A stretch of DNA of 59,027 nt from Rubellimicrobium rubrum (GCF_006152115.1 NZ_VDFU01000026.1:1-59027), one strand, 5' to 3'. Shown: positions 26,354 to 35,816, counted from the stretch's first letter. Notes: generated from the letters alone by a model not told the origin. Numbers and translations are program-made.

Positions 26354-29274
26354 GCGGCATGGGCGACAGGCCCTTCGAGGGAGTCTCCATGAGGCCGTTC
26401 CGCAGGCTTTCGGACGAACTTCAAGGGCTCCAGGGTGGCGGACGCCCGCTCAGGATTTGTCTGGTGACGTCGGAGATTCTCGGGCCGGTAAGGAATGGCG
26501 GCATCGGGACTGCCACGAGCGGACTGGTGGATCATCTGTCGGGGGACGGACACCAGGTGACCGTGCTTTTCACCAGCGTCGAGCACGGCGTTCCGGCCTG
26601 TGACGAGAAGGACTGGCCGCATTGGGTGTCCGCCCTGGCGCGCAGGAACGTCGAACTTGCCCACATCCCACATGGGGGCGATTACCGGATGTGGCGGCGC
26701 AAATCGTGGCTGGTAAAGGAGTTCCTGGCCGAGCGGGAGTTCGACGTCGTCTATTTCAACGAACACCACGGCAGCGGTTACTACGCCCTAGCCGCCAAGC
26801 GGGCCGGGTTGACGCCGTTCGCCCGGCAGACCCATTGCGTGATCACGCACGGGTCCATCGAATGGGTAATCAACACCAACGATCAAGGCATCAACCGGCC
26901 CAGCGATCTTGAGATGATCGGCCTGGAGCGCCGGAGCGCGGAGTGGGCGGATGTCGTCCTGGGCCCCAGCGAGTACCTGCTGCGGGAGTACGAGTCCTAC
27001 GGCTGGCGTCTGCCAGAGCGGACCTATACCCAACCTTATCCGTTTCAGGATCTCGGGGTCGAACCGGACCCGTCATCGGCCAACATCGACGAACTGGTGT
27101 TCTTCGGACGCCTGGAGCCTCGCAAGGGATTGTGGCTGTTCTGCGAGGCGCTTGACCATCTGGGCGACAGGCTTCGGGGTCACCGTGTCACCTTCATGGG
27201 CAGAATGACGGAGATCGGCAGCATCCCCTCGGCCGCCTTCATTCTTGAGCGCTCGGCACGTTGGCCGTTCCAAGTCAGGCTCCTCACCCGCTTCGGTCAG
27301 GCCGAGGCGCTGGATTACCTTCGTCGGCCCGGGCGGCTCGCCGTGATGCCATCCCTCGCGGATAACAGCCCTTGCGTCGTCTACGAGTGCATGGGGAACC
27401 GGATCCCGTTTGTGACCACCTCTGGGAGCGGTGCCGAAGAACTGATCCACCCGGACTGCCGGGACAGGGTCATGGTCGAGCCGAACGTGCGGGCACTGTC
27501 GGATCGGCTGCGCGACATTCTGGATCATGGGGCCGGTTTTGCTTGGCCGCGCTTCGATGCCGCAGAGAACCTGCGCACATGGTCGACCTGGAGCGGCTGG
27601 CTTGGCTCGCGGATCGAGGAGCCGGATGGGTTTGCCCTGGACGAGGAGCCGCCGCTACCGCCGGATGAACAGCGGACGCTGCTGGTGACCATCGATGCAG
27701 GCCTCAGCACTCTGGGCGGCCTGTCGGAGCAGGTGGGGCTGCATCTCCAGCGCTTTGGACCTTCGGTACGGCATGTGGTCCTGACGTCCCGGCTGGGCCC
27801 GGCGCGGAAGCTGCTAGACGAGACGCTCAGCCCTGTCTTTTCCGCAGACGGCGTGGATGGGAGGACAATCGGCGCGGACTCGATCGGGTCGCTGCTGGAG
27901 GCGATCGGCTCTTGCGACGTCGTGTTCTTCACGGATGCCGAGCACGAAGTGCTCCCGACGTTCTTCGTCGCGGCAATGGTCGCCCTGGCTCGAACCGGCG
28001 CCGCCATCGTGTCCTGCGTGTCCGCGGAGCGGCGCGTGCCCGATGGCGCCCTGGAGATCGCCGAACTGCCCTGCGGGGATCTTCCAGCGGCCGGCGGCCT
28101 TGGCCTTCCGATCGGGTCGAGCGTCTGGGCCGCTCGCTCCGAGGAGATCCTGGGGGAACTGACACCCGAGATGTTCCACCGCTCCGAGACGGGCGAACTC
28201 ATCGACGCCGCCCCGCTGGGCCAAGCCCTGATGCACAGGATAATGACATCCGACAGGGACGTCCTCCTGATCCCGTCGGTTGGCGCAGTCCGAAGACGGG
28301 AGGTCGGCGCTTTTAGGCAGCGGCGCCATTGGTACCAAGGCGCGCAGGAGGCGGCAGAGGCCCTGCGCCTCTGTCCTATTGTTCATCCCGACGGACTGGC
28401 TTGGCTGGGGCTGAATGCGGCGCAGTCGACCAAGGCCGTCGAGGAGGAGACGCTGGCTGGATTCGCGCAGGACTCCGGTCATCCCATCAACCTCGTGAGG
28501 CAAACGGGTCGGAGCGTTGCTGATCTGGCCATGCTGTCCGCCGCTCTGTCGCGTCCCGATCAGGCCATTCGCCTGCAGGCCGGGTGGGACAGCGACCTGC
28601 ACGCGTCCGCTGTGCTCCTCGACGTGGCCCAGAGAACGGCAGAAGCGCGGAGGCCTGTGGACCTGCGGGCGGGGCTTCTGGCGTTGCGGTCGGGGTCCTC
28701 GACGCCAGCCTCCGCCATGGAGATGCCGCCCGAAACCGCGTCCCACGACTTCCGGGACCGGTTGATCGCGGCCATCGCCCGGCAAAGGAGCGCTGATCAG
28801 CGCGAAAGGTCTGATCCGCGCTTTCTGGCCGCTGAGGACGCGACGTGGCGAAACCTTTCTATGGAGAGCGTTGGAGGCTTCCTGACGGATGGATCGCAGG
28901 GCCCCTTTTCCGACATCTTCCAAATCGATCCTGCAGCCGATTATGGCGTGGTCAGCCTAGCAGCGGGCCGTCCGGCACGCTCCGGTCGCCTGACCTTCAT
29001 CGATGTTCTCCTTGCCGGGCACGAGCGCATCGTCGCGGACCTGTCCCTTGGAAGATCGCTGCCGGTCCAGACCTGTCTGAGCGTCATTGACCAAGCCACG
29101 GGCGGAACCATCGCCAAAGCCGAGGCCCAGGATCTCGGCCAAGGCGTCCTGCGGCTGGCTGCCGATCTGCATGGGGTCTTCGGTGTCGTGGCGGTTTCGC
29201 TTGTCTTCGAGGCCAGGAGCGACACGCTCCGCCTTCCCTTCGGCTTCAGGCTGAACAGATTCCTTATCGACTAG
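26350..29274 (+). CDS. bimodular glycosyltransferase, paralogue of the preceding gene
   Basis: A 974-residue protein colinear with the preceding product: GT4 start (ICLVTSEILGPVRNGGIGTA), ELVFFGRLEPRKGLWLFCEALD, SPCVVYECMGNRIPFVTTSGSG in the donor domain, a central second module (TLLVTIDAGLSTLGGLSEQV, DVVFFTDAEHEVLPTFFVAA), then a C-terminal beta-rich domain. The ATG at 26350 overlaps the previous TGA (ATGA), so the two are coupled and probably act together. They evidently arose by tandem duplication and have diverged strongly outside the GT4 signature blocks. There is no signal peptide. Acceptor and donor sugars are unknown. Confidence 0.8.
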   Translation: MSGMGDRPFEGVSMRPFRRLSDELQGLQGGGRPLRICLVTSEILGPVRNGGIGTATSGLVDHLSGDGHQVTVLFTSVEHGVPACDEKDWPHWVSALARRNVELAHIPHGGDYRMWRRKSWLVKEFLAEREFDVVYFNEHHGSGYYALAAKRAGLTPFARQTHCVITHGSIEWVINTNDQGINRPSDLEMIGLERRSAEWADVVLGPSEYLLREYESYGWRLPERTYTQPYPFQDLGVEPDPSSANIDELVFFGRLEPRKGLWLFCEALDHLGDRLRGHRVTFMGRMTEIGSIPSAAFILERSARWPFQVRLLTRFGQAEALDYLRRPGRLAVMPSLADNSPCVVYECMGNRIPFVTTSGSGAEELIHPDCRDRVMVEPNVRALSDRLRDILDHGAGFAWPRFDAAENLRTWSTWSGWLGSRIEEPDGFALDEEPPLPPDEQRTLLVTIDAGLSTLGGLSEQVGLHLQRFGPSVRHVVLTSRLGPARKLLDETLSPVFSADGVDGRTIGADSIGSLLEAIGSCDVVFFTDAEHEVLPTFFVAAMVALARTGAAIVSCVSAERRVPDGALEIAELPCGDLPAAGGLGLPIGSSVWAARSEEILGELTPEMFHRSETGELIDAAPLGQALMHRIMTSDRDVLLIPSVGAVRRREVGAFRQRRHWYQGAQEAAEALRLCPIVHPDGLAWLGLNAAQSTKAVEEETLAGFAQDSGHPINLVRQTGRSVADLAMLSAALSRPDQAIRLQAGWDSDLHASAVLLDVAQRTAEARRPVDLRAGLLALRSGSSTPASAMEMPPETASHDFRDRLIAAIARQRSADQRERSDPRFLAAEDATWRNLSMESVGGFLTDGSQGPFSDIFQIDPAADYGVVSLAAGRPARSGRLTFIDVLLAGHERIVADLSLGRSLPVQTCLSVIDQATGGTIAKAEAQDLGQGVLRLAADLHGVFGVVAVSLVFEARSDTLRLPFGFRLNRFLID

Positions 29275-29287
29275 GTCTCCGGGAGGG

Positions 29288-29324
29288 GCGGTCACTCCGG
29301 ATGAGCAGTCTGCATGGTGACCGC
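29288..29324. promoter_or_regulatory. 8-base perfect inverted repeat after the GT4 pair
   Basis: GCGGTCAC at 29288-29295 and GTGACCGC at 29317-29324, separated by 21 bases, lie 14 bases beyond the stop of the second GT4 gene and 160 bases before the WD40 gene. It may be a transcript-end hairpin or an operator for the downstream gene. No T-run follows. Confidence 0.35.
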
Positions 29325-29486
29325 GAGATGAAGGAGTGTTCGTATGAAAGGTCGAGGATCCGCACGAGGGACCTACAATAGAACCGTGACGTTCCTGAAC
29401 GAGCCCTGTCGTGCCGGGAACGGAGCGGCAGGACCGGCCGGACAGAGCAGTGAGGTCCGCCTGTCTGAATGGAATGGGGGAGCATG

Positions 29487-32400
29487 ATGTCACGTCGCAA
29501 CTACGCCCAAGAGGACGGCACGTCCCGGCGGCTGATCATGGTCTTGGCTGCGGTGGCGGTGGGCGTCCTCGTGGTGGCCTACCTCGTCTTTTCGATCAGG
29601 GTCGCCTCAAACGAGGCTAGGCAGGTGGCGCAGACCGGCGGCGCGACAGGGCGGATCGGAACTCAAGTCACTCAGGTCGAACCCGTGACAGGGGTCCGAG
29701 GACAAGTGCCGGAGTCAGCGGGGCAGCCACTGGCCGGGTCCTCCGATCCGGCCAGTGGCTTGACTTCCGCCGAGGACGCGCGGGCAGCAGCCGAAGCGGC
29801 TCTGGTTCAGGCCACCCAGGAGGCTCAGTCTGCACAAGCGGCCCGGGAGCGCGCTTTGGCGAACCTGGAGCGAGCGCGGGCAGCCGAGGAGCGGGCCCTC
29901 ACCGAGGCCAACCTTGCGCGGGCGGCGGAGGAGCAGGCGCTGACCGAGGCGAACAGCTCACGCCGGGCCGAGGAGCGGGCTAGGGCTGAGGCCGAGCAGG
30001 CCTGGGCCGCCGAGGAGCAGGCCAAGGCCGCGGCGGATCAGGCTCGCGCGGAAGAAGAGGAGGCAAGGGCCGCCGAGGAGCAGGCAAGGGCTGCGGCGGA
30101 TCAAGCGCGGGCAGGGGAGGAGCAGGCAAGAGCCGCCGCTGACCAGGCGCGGGTAAGCGAGCAGCAGGCCAAGGCCGAGGCGGATCGTGCGCAGGCGGCC
30201 GAGTCAGAGGCCCGGCAGCGTGCCGAGCGTGCAGCGGCCGCCTCGACCGAAGCGAAAGGCCTGCAGCTTGCGGCGCAGGCCGACAGCATCCTGTCCGCGA
30301 GCAACGAGCCTGACTCTGTCGAGCAGGCGGCAGCTCTTGCGGTCGAGGCTTGGCGGCGGCATCCCACGTCGGGGGCTTATCAGGCCGCTCTGACGTCGCT
30401 TCGCCAGCTTCCAGTGATGCGTGTGGAGGCGGGGTCCGTCCTTTCCACTGTGGCGTTCGGCCCTGACGGCAGCCGACTGGCAGCCGGTGGCGTAGACGGC
30501 GCTGTTCGCCTCCTCTCGGCCAGCGGCGAGACGATCGCCCGGATCGAACAAGACGGCGCGATCGGTGCCTTGGCCTTCAGCCGGGATGGCACGCGGTTGG
30601 CCACCGGCAGCGAGGACGGTACGCTCTTGGTGTCGGACAGCGCCACGGGCGAGGAGATCGCCCGAATCAAGCAAGAGGCCGGAGTTTCGGCCCTGGCCTT
30701 CAGCCCCGACGGCACCCGCTTAGCCAGCGGAAGCTGGGAGGGAGCCACCCGCCTGATCGACGGCACCACGGGCGAGGAGATCGCTCAGATCGAGCAGGCG
30801 GCCGGGGTGTCTGCCTTGGCCTTCAACCGCGACGGCACCCGTCTGGCCAGCGGCGGCGGGGATGGCACGGTGCGTCTCGTGGACGCCACGGGCCAGGAGG
30901 TTGCCCGCATCGATCTGGGGGCTGCCGTCCACAGTCTGGCCTTCAGCCCCGACGGCGCGCGTCTGGCCAGCGGCAGCGATGATGGCAGGCTTCTCCTGTC
31001 GGACAGCGCCACGGGCGATGAGATCGCCCGCATCGACGAGCAGGGCGCCGGAATTTCCGCTGTTGCCTTCAGCTCCGATGGCGGCCGCGTTGCCAGCGCC
31101 GCGGGAGACGGCACTGTCCGCCTTTTGGACGCCGTGGGCAAGGAGATCATCCGGATCGAGCAAGGGGCCGGGGTGTCCGCCCTGGCCTTCAGCCCGGATG
31201 GTACACGCTTGGCTACCAGCGGCGAGGACGGCACGCTCCTCCTGTCGGACAGTGCCACGGGCGATGAGATCGCCCGCATCGAGCACGGTGCGGCAGTCTG
31301 GGATCTGGCCTTCAGCCCCGACGGATCGCGTCTGGTCACGGGAAGCGAGGACGGCATCATCCGACTTTTCGACGCCACGGATGGAGGACTGGCGCGCATC
31401 GATCATGATGAGGCGGTCTGGGTCCTGGCCTTCAGCCCCGACGGCACGCATGTGGCCAGCGGAAGCGTCGATGGCGCGGTTCTCCTGTCCGACAGTGCTT
31501 CGGGCGATGAGATTGCCCGGATCGGCCATGAAGGGGCCGTCTCGGCCTTGGCGTTCAGCCCTGACGGGACACGTCTGGCCACCGGAAGCTGGGACGGCAC
31601 CGTTCGTCTATCCGACGGCACGACGGGCGACGAGATCGCCCGCATCGACCAAGGGGAGGCGGTCTGGGTCTTGGCCTTCAGCCCCGATGGCCAACGTGTC
31701 GCCAGCGGCAGCGTGGATGGCACGCTGCGCCTATCCGACAGCATCACGGGCAATGAGATCGCCCGGATCGAACAGGATGGCGCGATCAGCGCCTTGGCCT
31801 TCAGCCCCGACGGCACGGCCCTGGCCGCGGCCGGCGAGGACGGCACCGTGCGCCTGCTTTCCGTCGCGGGTACCCAGATCGCCCGCATCGTGCATGAGGC
31901 AGGAGTCTACACCTTGGCCTTCAGCCCCGACGGCACCCGTCTGGCCAGTGGAAGCTGGGACGGTACCGCACGCCTGTCCGACAGCACGACAGGGGAGGAG
32001 ATCGCCAGCATCGCGCATGGTGCGGAGGTCTACACCCTGGCCTTTAGCCCCGACGGCACCCGTCTGGCCACTGGCAGCGAGGACGGAACGGCCCGCCTGT
32101 CGGACAGCGCCACGGGCGATGAGATCGCCCGCATTGAGCAAGGGGCCGGCGTCTACAGCTTGGCTTTCAGTCCCGACGGCACGCGCCTGGCGACTGGCAG
32201 CGAAGACGGGACGGCCCTCGTTTCGGACAGCGCCACGGGCGATGAGATCGCCCGCTTCGAGCAGGACGGGGCGGTCTGGGGCTTGGCATTCAGCCCCGAC
32301 GGCGCTCGGCTGGCGAGCGGGAGCCAGGAGGGCATGGTCCGGATTGTCCCCGCCGTCCCGGAGAGGACCTTCGCCCAGCTCTGCACCGAGCGCGCCGGAC

Positions 32401-32549
32401 GCAACCTGACCCGCAACGAATGGCGGAGGTACATCGGCGAGGGGGAGGACTGGCAGCCCACCTGTCCGGAGTGGCGCATGAGCGAAGAGGCGGGGGCCAG
32501 GGCAGAGGCGCCTGAGTCGGGCGGGGACGCTGCTACCGTCATACGATGA
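29487..32549 (+). CDS. membrane-anchored coiled-coil WD40 repeat protein
   Basis: A 1020-residue protein with one N-terminal membrane helix (LIMVLAAVAVGVLVVAYLVF), a short linker, and an Ala/Glu/Arg heptad-like coiled coil of ~170 residues (ERALTEANLARAAEEQALTE; AADQARAGEEQARAAADQAR). A link helix is typical of STAND-WD40 proteins (AALAVEAWRRHPTSGAYQAA). Then come 16 WD40-type repeats of ~40 residues (LAFSPDGTRLASGS-DGT-R-SDSATGDEIARI). It ends in the RNLTRNEWRRYIGEG...PTCPEW motif that often closes such propellers. The expected NTPase is absent; the coiled coil takes its place. The ATG at 29487 follows GGGGGAG; an ATG at 29484 is adjacent. It is probably a periplasm-facing or cytoplasm-facing scaffold; orientation is not determined. 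Confidence 0.82.
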   Translation: MSRRNYAQEDGTSRRLIMVLAAVAVGVLVVAYLVFSIRVASNEARQVAQTGGATGRIGTQVTQVEPVTGVRGQVPESAGQPLAGSSDPASGLTSAEDARAAAEAALVQATQEAQSAQAARERALANLERARAAEERALTEANLARAAEEQALTEANSSRRAEERARAEAEQAWAAEEQAKAAADQARAEEEEARAAEEQARAAADQARAGEEQARAAADQARVSEQQAKAEADRAQAAESEARQRAERAAAASTEAKGLQLAAQADSILSASNEPDSVEQAAALAVEAWRRHPTSGAYQAALTSLRQLPVMRVEAGSVLSTVAFGPDGSRLAAGGVDGAVRLLSASGETIARIEQDGAIGALAFSRDGTRLATGSEDGTLLVSDSATGEEIARIKQEAGVSALAFSPDGTRLASGSWEGATRLIDGTTGEEIAQIEQAAGVSALAFNRDGTRLASGGGDGTVRLVDATGQEVARIDLGAAVHSLAFSPDGARLASGSDDGRLLLSDSATGDEIARIDEQGAGISAVAFSSDGGRVASAAGDGTVRLLDAVGKEIIRIEQGAGVSALAFSPDGTRLATSGEDGTLLLSDSATGDEIARIEHGAAVWDLAFSPDGSRLVTGSEDGIIRLFDATDGGLARIDHDEAVWVLAFSPDGTHVASGSVDGAVLLSDSASGDEIARIGHEGAVSALAFSPDGTRLATGSWDGTVRLSDGTTGDEIARIDQGEAVWVLAFSPDGQRVASGSVDGTLRLSDSITGNEIARIEQDGAISALAFSPDGTALAAAGEDGTVRLLSVAGTQIARIVHEAGVYTLAFSPDGTRLASGSWDGTARLSDSTTGEEIASIAHGAEVYTLAFSPDGTRLATGSEDGTARLSDSATGDEIARIEQGAGVYSLAFSPDGTRLATGSEDGTALVSDSATGDEIARFEQDGAVWGLAFSPDGARLASGSQEGMVRIVPAVPERTFAQLCTERAGRNLTRNEWRRYIGEGEDWQPTCPEWRMSEEAGARAEAPESGGDAATVIR
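30451..32350 (+). repeat. tandem ~120-base repeats encoding 16 WD40 units
   Basis: Repeats of about 120-123 bases, each containing a version of GCCTTCAGCCCCGACGGCAC and a version of GACAGCGCCACGGGCGATGA. Many adjacent copies are nearly identical in DNA, not only in protein, which indicates recent duplication or gene conversion. Copies 1, 4, 6, 8 and 12 lack the TTG/ATG 'SDSATG' two-residue insertion and are one to three residues shorter. Confidence 0.8.
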
Positions 32550-32642
32550 ACTGGCGTACCGTGCCGTCGTGCGCGGATGGTCGGGCAGAGCCATCCCGGG
32601 GGGCGGCAGGCATCAGATGCAGCTGGGCTGCTTTCCCTCCGG

Positions 32643-33332
32643 TCAGGTGGCCCGGAACAACTCGGGCCGCTCGCGAGCGACGCGCTCCAGGGTCACCGCG
32701 ATACGGCCAAGGTGCTCTCGCATGAGCGTTTCGACCAAGTCCGGATCGGCGGCCCGCAAGGCTTTGACCAGTCCGACATGTTCATCGAGTGCCCGCTGCG
32801 CGCCGCTTTCCAGGCTGATGTAGCGGATCCGGTCCATGTGGGCCTTGTTGTCCCGCACCAGAGCCCAGGCGAAGCCCTTGCCCGCGGCCTCGAAGATCGT
32901 GCGGTGCATCTTGTCGTCGAGTTCGTGGAACAGGCGGCGGGCCTCGCGGTGGGCGACCCTCGCCTGCTCCTCGAGCTGGCGCTCCAGGTCGTCCAGGGTG
33001 CCGTCGGGCATGCACCGGGCGGCGATCCGGAACGTCTCCACCTCGATGGCGGTGCGGATGTAGCGTGCCTGAAGCACGGCCTCGGCCTGAATGTGGCTGA
33101 CGATGGTCGCCCGCTGCGGTCGGATGATCAGCAGGCCGATCTGGGACAGCCGATAAAAGGCGTCCCGAACGGGCTGGCGGGACACATCGAACTGCTCCGC
33201 GATCTCGCCCTCCGAGATTTTGGAGCCGGGAAGCAGCTCTAGCTGCACAATCCAATCGTACAGGGTGCTGAACACCTGATCCGTCAGTCTGGGCGGCGAG
33301 ACCAGCTCGACCGCGTCGCTTCGAGAGCTCAT
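32643..33332 (-). CDS. GntR family transcriptional regulator (FadR/FCD subfamily), likely uronate repressor
   Basis: A 229-residue regulator. The N-terminal winged helix reads ISEGEIAEQFDVSRQPVRDAFYRLSQIGLL. The C-terminal helical FCD ligand domain contains ARRLFHELDDKMHRTIFEAAG and ALDEHVGLVKALRAADPDLVETLMREHL, where the Asp/His residues form the metal-dependent ligand site of this subfamily. It is divergent from uxaC and the rest of the uronate operon, with 74 bases between the starts and a dyad overlapping the uxaC promoter. By position and family it is an UxuR/ExuR-like repressor relieved by a hexuronate. Confidence 0.9.
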   Translation of the reverse strand: MSSRSDAVELVSPPRLTDQVFSTLYDWIVQLELLPGSKISEGEIAEQFDVSRQPVRDAFYRLSQIGLLIIRPQRATIVSHIQAEAVLQARYIRTAIEVETFRIAARCMPDGTLDDLERQLEEQARVAHREARRLFHELDDKMHRTIFEAAGKGFAWALVRDNKAHMDRIRYISLESGAQRALDEHVGLVKALRAADPDLVETLMREHLGRIAVTLERVARERPELFRAT

Positions 33333-33342
33333 CTCAATCCCG

Positions 33343-33371
33343 TTGACAGCTTACAGACTAGCATATTAGTC
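33343..33371 (+). promoter_or_regulatory. promoter candidate of the uronate operon
   Basis: TTGACA at 33343-33348, with a weak -10 around TATTAG/TTAGTC at 33364-33371 (spacing about 15-17 bases), reading toward uxaC, whose ATG is at 33407. Confidence 0.5.
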
Positions 33372-33372
33372 T
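33355..33372. promoter_or_regulatory. operator candidate AGACTA-N6-TAGTCT
   Basis: A perfect 6+6 dyad with a GCATAT centre that overlaps the -10 region of the uxaC promoter. It lies 23 bases from the gntR start, the expected place for a GntR/FadR dimer site that controls both directions. Confidence 0.6.
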
Positions 33373-33406
33373 ATCGCTCAGTTGGCCAGAGATTTCGAGG
33401 CACGGC

Positions 33407-34813
33407 ATGACTCTCCTGGATCCAGATCGCCTGTTGCCGACCTCGGGACCCGAGAGGGCAATCGCGCGGGATCTGTATGCCTCGGTGGCCGGGCTGCCCA
33501 TCCTGTCTCCGCATGGCCATACCGACCCCCGTTGGTTCGCCGAGGATGCCCGCTTTCCCGACCCGGCCCAACTGTTCGTCGTGCCAGATCATTATGTCTT
33601 TCGGATGCTCTTCTCCCAGGGCGTAGCGTTGGAGGATCTAGGCGTCCCCCGTACCGACGGAGGCCCCGTCGAGACGGACGGACGGCTGATCTGGCGGCGC
33701 TTTGCTGAGAATGTGCATCTGCTCCGGGGAACGCCTTCGGCCATGTGGCTGGCCCATTCTTTCGAGACTGTCTTCGGGGTGGAGGAGCCGCTGGGAGCGG
33801 GCAACGCCGACGCCATCTACGACCACATCGACACCTGCTTGGCCCAACCCGAGTTCCGACCCCGCGCGTTGTTCGATCGGTTCGGGATCGAGGTGCTGGC
33901 CACCACCGAAAGTGCGCTCGACGACCTACGCTGGCACCGCATGATCCGGGACAGCGGCTGGGGCGGTCGTGTCATCACCGCATACCGGCCCGACGCCGTG
34001 GTCGATCCCGACTTCGCCGGCTTCGCCGAAAACCTCGAACGCCTGGGCGAGATCACGGGTTGCGACACTGCAACTTGGGAGGGTTATCTCGACGCGCATC
34101 GGGCGCGCCGGGCCACCTTCAAGGAATTCGGTGCCACGAGCACCGACCACGGCCACCCCACGGCACGCACGCTCGACCTGCCGCAGGAAGAAGCAGCAGC
34201 CCTCTTCGAGAGGGTGCTGCGGGGCGGGGCTTCGGCGACCGACGCCGAGGCGTTCCGCGCGCAGATGCTGACCGAAATGGCGCGGATGAGCCTTGAAGAC
34301 GGGCTCGTGCTCCAGATCCACCCGGGTTCCCTGCGCAATCATTCCAGCCGGATGCTCGGGCGGTTCGGGCGGGACAAGGGCTTCGACATCCCGACGCCCA
34401 CCGACTACGTGACCGCGCTTCGTCCGCTGCTGGAGGCCGTCGGGCTGGAGCCGGGGCTCACGGTCATCGTCTTCACCCTGGACGAGACCGCTTACAGCCG
34501 CGAACTCGCGCCGCTCGCGGGTGTGTATCCGGCGCTACGGCTCGGGCCCCCCTGGTGGTTCTTCGACAGCCCGGAAGGCATCCGCCGCTTTCGGGAAGCC
34601 ACGACCGAGACCTGCGGGTTCTACAACACCGTCGGCTTCAACGACGACACCCGCGCGTTCTGCTCGATCCCCGCCCGGCACGACGTCTCGCGCCGGTCGG
34701 ATTGCGCCTACCTCGCCACCCTGGTCGCCTCCGGGCGGCTCCGGGCGGATGAGGCCTTCGAGGTCGCCCACGACCTCGCCTACCGGCTGGCACGGGAGGC
34801 CTACCGGCTCTGA
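33407..34813 (+). CDS. uxaC: glucuronate isomerase (uronate isomerase)
   Basis: This enzyme converts D-glucuronate to D-fructuronate and D-galacturonate to D-tagaturonate, the entry step of hexuronate use. It has 468 residues, the standard length. The amidohydrolase-type metal motif [12 protein letters not shown] lies near residue 37, followed by [18 protein letters not shown], the [20 protein letters not shown] block and near the C-terminus [18 protein letters not shown] and GFNDDTRAF, all typical of UxaC. It is the first gene of the uronate operon; the TRAP binding protein follows after 25 bases. Confidence 0.95.
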   Translation: MTLLDPDRLLPTSGPERAIARDLYASVAGLPILSPHGHTDPRWFAEDARFPDPAQLFVVPDHYVFRMLFSQGVALEDLGVPRTDGGPVETDGRLIWRRFAENVHLLRGTPSAMWLAHSFETVFGVEEPLGAGNADAIYDHIDTCLAQPEFRPRALFDRFGIEVLATTESALDDLRWHRMIRDSGWGGRVITAYRPDAVVDPDFAGFAENLERLGEITGCDTATWEGYLDAHRARRATFKEFGATSTDHGHPTARTLDLPQEEAAALFERVLRGGASATDAEAFRAQMLTEMARMSLEDGLVLQIHPGSLRNHSSRMLGRFGRDKGFDIPTPTDYVTALRPLLEAVGLEPGLTVIVFTLDETAYSRELAPLAGVYPALRLGPPWWFFDSPEGIRRFREATTETCGFYNTVGFNDDTRAFCSIPARHDVSRRSDCAYLATLVASGRLRADEAFEVAHDLAYRLAREAYRL

Positions 34814-34838
34814 TCTGCGTTCCTGGGAGGAGGAAACA

Positions 34839-35816
34839 ATGAAGTCGTTGAGAACCACTGTGGCCGCTCTGGCGGTCCTGGCCGCCAGCGCCAGCGCCGC
34901 ATTCGCGCAGGAGATCACGCTGCGCTCGTCGGATACCCATCCGGACGGTTATCCGACCGTCGAGGCCGTCAAGCACGTGGGCGAACTCGTCAAGGAGCGG
35001 ACCGACGGCCGCATCACCATCGAGGTTTTCCACTCGGCTCAGCTTGGTGAGGAAAAGGACACCATCGAGCAGACCCAGTTCGGCGTGATCGATATGAACC
35101 GGGTCAGCCTCGGGCCGTTCAACAACCTGATCCCCGAGACGGCTGTGGTGTCGCTGCCCTACATCTTCCGCGACGCCGAGCACATGCACCGGGTCATGGA
35201 CGGTCCAATCGGGGACGAGATCCTTGCCGCGTTCGAGCCGCACGGCCTGATCGGCTTGGCCTTCTATGACAGCGGCGCGCGGTCCTTCTACAACAGCGAA
35301 AAGCCGATCGAGTCGGTCGAGGACCTCGAAGGCATGAAGTTCCGCGTCATGCAGTCGGACGTGTTCGTGGACATGGTGGACGCGCTCGGCGGCGACGCGA
35401 CTCCGATGCCTTATGGCGAGGTTTATTCCGCAATCGAGACGGGCGTGATCGACGGCGCGGAGAACAATCCGCCGAGCTATCAAACCTCGGGTCATGCGGA
35501 AGTCGCGGGGTACTACTCCCTCGACGAGCACCTGATCGTGCCGGAAGTGCTCGTGATGTCGAAGACTCGCTGGGACCAGCTTTCGCCTGAAGACCAAGAG
35601 GTCATCCGCCAAGCCGCGCAAGACAGCGTGTCGGTGCAGCGCGAGCTTTGGGCCGAGGCGGAAAAGGCGGCGCTCGAGGAGGTGATCGCTAACGGCGCTC
35701 AGGTCAACGAGATCGACAAGCAGCCCTTCATCGACGCGATGGCGCCGGTCTACGAGAAGTACGCGAATACGCCGGAGCTCCAGGATCTCGTTGAGCGGAT
35801 CCAGGCGGTCGAATAA
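34839..35816 (+). CDS. TRAP transporter solute-binding protein (DctP family)
   Basis: A 325-residue periplasmic binding protein with a clear signal peptide ([20 protein letters not shown], cut near AFA-Q). The mature part begins [20 protein letters not shown] and includes [19 protein letters not shown], the DctP helix [20 protein letters not shown] with the ligand-carboxylate-binding arginine in FRVM, and [20 protein letters not shown] strong GGAGGAGG ribosome site precedes the ATG. The operon context makes a hexuronate, or an unsaturated uronate, the likely ligand. Confidence 0.93.
   Translation: MKSLRTTVAALAVLAASASAAFAQEITLRSSDTHPDGYPTVEAVKHVGELVKERTDGRITIEVFHSAQLGEEKDTIEQTQFGVIDMNRVSLGPFNNLIPETAVVSLPYIFRDAEHMHRVMDGPIGDEILAAFEPHGLIGLAFYDSGARSFYNSEKPIESVEDLEGMKFRVMQSDVFVDMVDALGGDATPMPYGEVYSAIETGVIDGAENNPPSYQTSGHAEVAGYYSLDEHLIVPEVLVMSKTRWDQLSPEDQEVIRQAAQDSVSVQRELWAEAEKAALEEVIANGAQVNEIDKQPFIDAMAPVYEKYANTPELQDLVERIQAVE

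Noticed and set aside
30451-32350. Repeats first considered as a CRISPR-like or satellite array
   Set aside because: The units are in frame and encode WD40 blades; there are no unique spacers.
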